Source of the DNA: Anaerolineales bacterium
GTDB taxonomy: Bacteria > Chloroflexota > Anaerolineae > Anaerolineales > UBA6663
DNA: 21,840 nucleotides
Direction: 5' to 3'
NCBI GenBank assembly: GCA_016789245.1
Contig: JAEURM010000005.1
Location: 1 to 21,840 of the forward strand
Both the position numbers and the translations under genes were made by a program. Numbering within the stretch: position 1 is the first letter of the stretch; each line of letters begins with the position of its first letter. Of this stretch, positions 20,468 to 21,840 are shown piece by piece. Under the pieces are notes generated by a model. The model made no database searches and was not told the DNA's origin. It saw only the letters and a program-made list of their open reading frames with translations.

Positions 20468-21840
20468 TGGTTGTTAGTTCTCCGCCATCCGCTTCTATCC
20501 GTTTATCCGAGCCAAATCCGTTGTCCAGTCCGTTTCCAAATCATTTCCGCGCCCTTGGCTCTGCCCTGCGCCGCGCCGGGCAATTGGAGCCAGCGCGTGA
20601 GGCCTTGCAAGCCGCCTTGGAGCAAGACTCACAGCCGGTGTACGCCTACGTTGAATTGGGTCTCACACATGCCGCACTCAAAGATGCACGTGGCGCGGTG
20701 GTAGCATTCAAACGTGCCGTTGCGGCGGAGGCCAAATGTGCGCTGGCGCAATACTTCTTAGCCAAAGCCCTCGCCACACTCAGTGATCAAAATGCCGTTC
20801 AAGTGTTAGCCCGCGCCCTCACCCTCCGGCCCGAGGCCGCCGCATGGCACTATCTGTTAGGTGAGTGGCAACTGGCGCGCGGGGAAGCTGGCGCTCTGGG
20901 TCACTTCCAACAAGCAGTGGGATTGCAACCGGATAACGGCCTATACAACGCCGCGCTGGCGCGTGGCCTTTTGCGGGATGGGGATGTGAACGGTGCGGCC
21001 AAATGCTTCCGCCGGGCCACAGAAACCCTCACGGAAGATGGCACGTTATGGAGTGAGCGTGGCCAAGCACACTTAGCGCTGGGCGATTACGCCACCGCCG
21101 CTGAAGCTTTTGAGCGCTCGCTCGCCCTACAACCGGGCAACGTGGCCGCTCTGCTCGGCGCGGCTAAAGTGAGCTTGGCGCTCGGTAATCTCAACCTCGC
21201 CACCTCCCAAGCCGAAACCGCCGCCCGCCTTGCGCCGCATGAGCCGTTGGCTCTGTTGTGCGCGGGTGAGGTGGCCGCCGCGCGTGGTGATGTGGCTGAA
21301 GCGGAAAAAGCCTACATCAGCGCCACCACTAGCAGTGAGGGGCCAGCCGCGTGGTTGGCCTTGGGCAAATTGCGGCTCTCGCAAGGTAAAGGCGCATTAG
21401 CGATAGAAGCGCTCCGCCGCGCCGCACAAGGCAAAGCTACTTCAGATGAAATTCTCAGCACTTTGGGTGACGCGTGTGTGAGTGCGGGTGATTATGCTCA
21501 AGCGGTGCAAGCCTACCGCGAAGCCGCGCGGCTGGCTCCGCGCCATGCGCCCCACTTCCTCAAGCTGGGCCGCGTCCTCCGCTCTCACGGCCAGTTAGAT
21601 CAATCCATTGCCCAACTGATGCAGGCACGTGACCTAACGCCCAACAGTGATGAAGTTTTGCGTGAGATTGGCTTGGTGTTTGAGCAACGCAAGCAGTTTG
21701 ATCGGGCTTTAGAGATGTATCAACTGGCTATTAAATCTGCGCCGCGCAATGCCACCAACTACGCGCGCGCGGGCGTGGCCTTACGCAATCTGAAAGATTA
21801 CACCGGCTCAGTGCAAGCCCTAGAGCGCGCCGTGGCGCTG
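20467..21840 (+). CDS. TPR-repeat protein (3' partial, runs off the window)
   Basis: The frame is open without a stop from about 20467 to the right edge, at least 458 codons. After a Ser/Pro-rich start it is built from ~34-residue tetratricopeptide repeats, roughly twelve, for example PVYAYVELGLTHAALKDA, LWSERGQAHLALGDYATAAE, EILSTLGDACVSAGDYAQAV, HFLKLGRVLRSHGQLDQSI and NYARAGVALRNLKDYTGSV. TPRs are protein-binding scaffolds; no other domain is visible yet. The start is uncertain. GTG 20467 overlaps the TAG of the propeller gene (TAGTG) with GGTGAG just upstream, suggesting translational coupling, but the first ~20 codons look like an ATCCG-rich intergenic repeat, and TTG 20521 is an alternative. 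No signal peptide or membrane segment is seen in the visible part. Confidence 0.85.
   Translation, partial: MVVSSPPSASIRLSEPNPLSSPFPNHFRALGSALRRAGQLEPAREALQAALEQDSQPVYAYVELGLTHAALKDARGAVVAFKRAVAAEAKCALAQYFLAKALATLSDQNAVQVLARALTLRPEAAAWHYLLGEWQLARGEAGALGHFQQAVGLQPDNGLYNAALARGLLRDGDVNGAAKCFRRATETLTEDGTLWSERGQAHLALGDYATAAEAFERSLALQPGNVAALLGAAKVSLALGNLNLATSQAETAARLAPHEPLALLCAGEVAAARGDVAEAEKAYISATTSSEGPAAWLALGKLRLSQGKGALAIEALRRAAQGKATSDEILSTLGDACVSAGDYAQAVQAYREAARLAPRHAPHFLKLGRVLRSHGQLDQSIAQLMQARDLTPNSDEVLREIGLVFEQRKQFDRALEMYQLAIKSAPRNATNYARAGVALRNLKDYTGSVQALERAVAL

Noticed and set aside
1..21840. CRISPR array, prophage, integron or defence island
   Set aside because: No regularly spaced direct repeats, integrase, transposase, Cas, restriction or toxin-antitoxin genes were recognised. 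The kinase-STAND gene alone is not enough to call a defence system.

Overview
The window looks like a bacterial chromosome fragment of about 55-60% GC. It most resembles an uncultured Anaerolineae-type Chloroflexota. The pointers are a Ser/Thr kinase fused to an nSTAND1 NTPase, a TIGR03960-type radical SAM protein, a HisKA_3 kinase with a NarL-type regulator, a SET-domain protein with post-SET cysteines, and gaps filled by short palindromic repeats. This placement is inference; there is no rRNA or other phylogenetic marker. No tRNA, rRNA, CRISPR array, transposase or phage gene was seen.

Layout. 1-309: the 3' end of a spermidine-synthase-like gene behind an odd CT-rich tract. 410-1162: a DUF1461/Lit-like membrane protein. 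1391-4168 (minus): a kinase-nSTAND1 gene with an in-frame TAA before its membrane segment and no WD40 propeller. 4342-8010: an acyl-CoA dehydrogenase-like flavoprotein, then an FAD oxidoreductase-GcvT fusion (dimethylglycine/sarcosine dehydrogenase type). 8044-11284 (minus): a response regulator followed by its histidine kinase. 11388-11909 (minus): a SET-domain protein closed by an intrinsic terminator. 12114-12464 (minus): an unknown small protein, divergent from a metallo-beta-lactamase-fold hydrolase (12588-13238). 13329-16075: PEP carboxylase with a one-base frameshift inside its TAHPTE active-site block. 16135-18075: the radical SAM protein. 18129-21840+: a tight run of an acetoacetate-decarboxylase-like protein, a GNAT acetyltransferase, a free-standing gyrase-A C-terminal beta-propeller and a long TPR protein that leaves the window.

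Working together. The RR/HK pair is one signalling unit. The flavoprotein pair suggests oxidative catabolism of methylated amines feeding one-carbon units to folate. PEP carboxylase would be anaplerotic if expressed. The last four genes are spaced 8, 6 and -1 nt apart and are probably co-transcribed.

The most unusual points are the stand-alone GyrA-type propeller coupled to a TPR gene, the broken kinase-STAND gene that kept its tail but lost its propeller, the frameshifted PEP carboxylase, and the variety of hairpin repeats, including two 64-nt copies of one palindromic element. I did not find a convincing new defence or mobile system.
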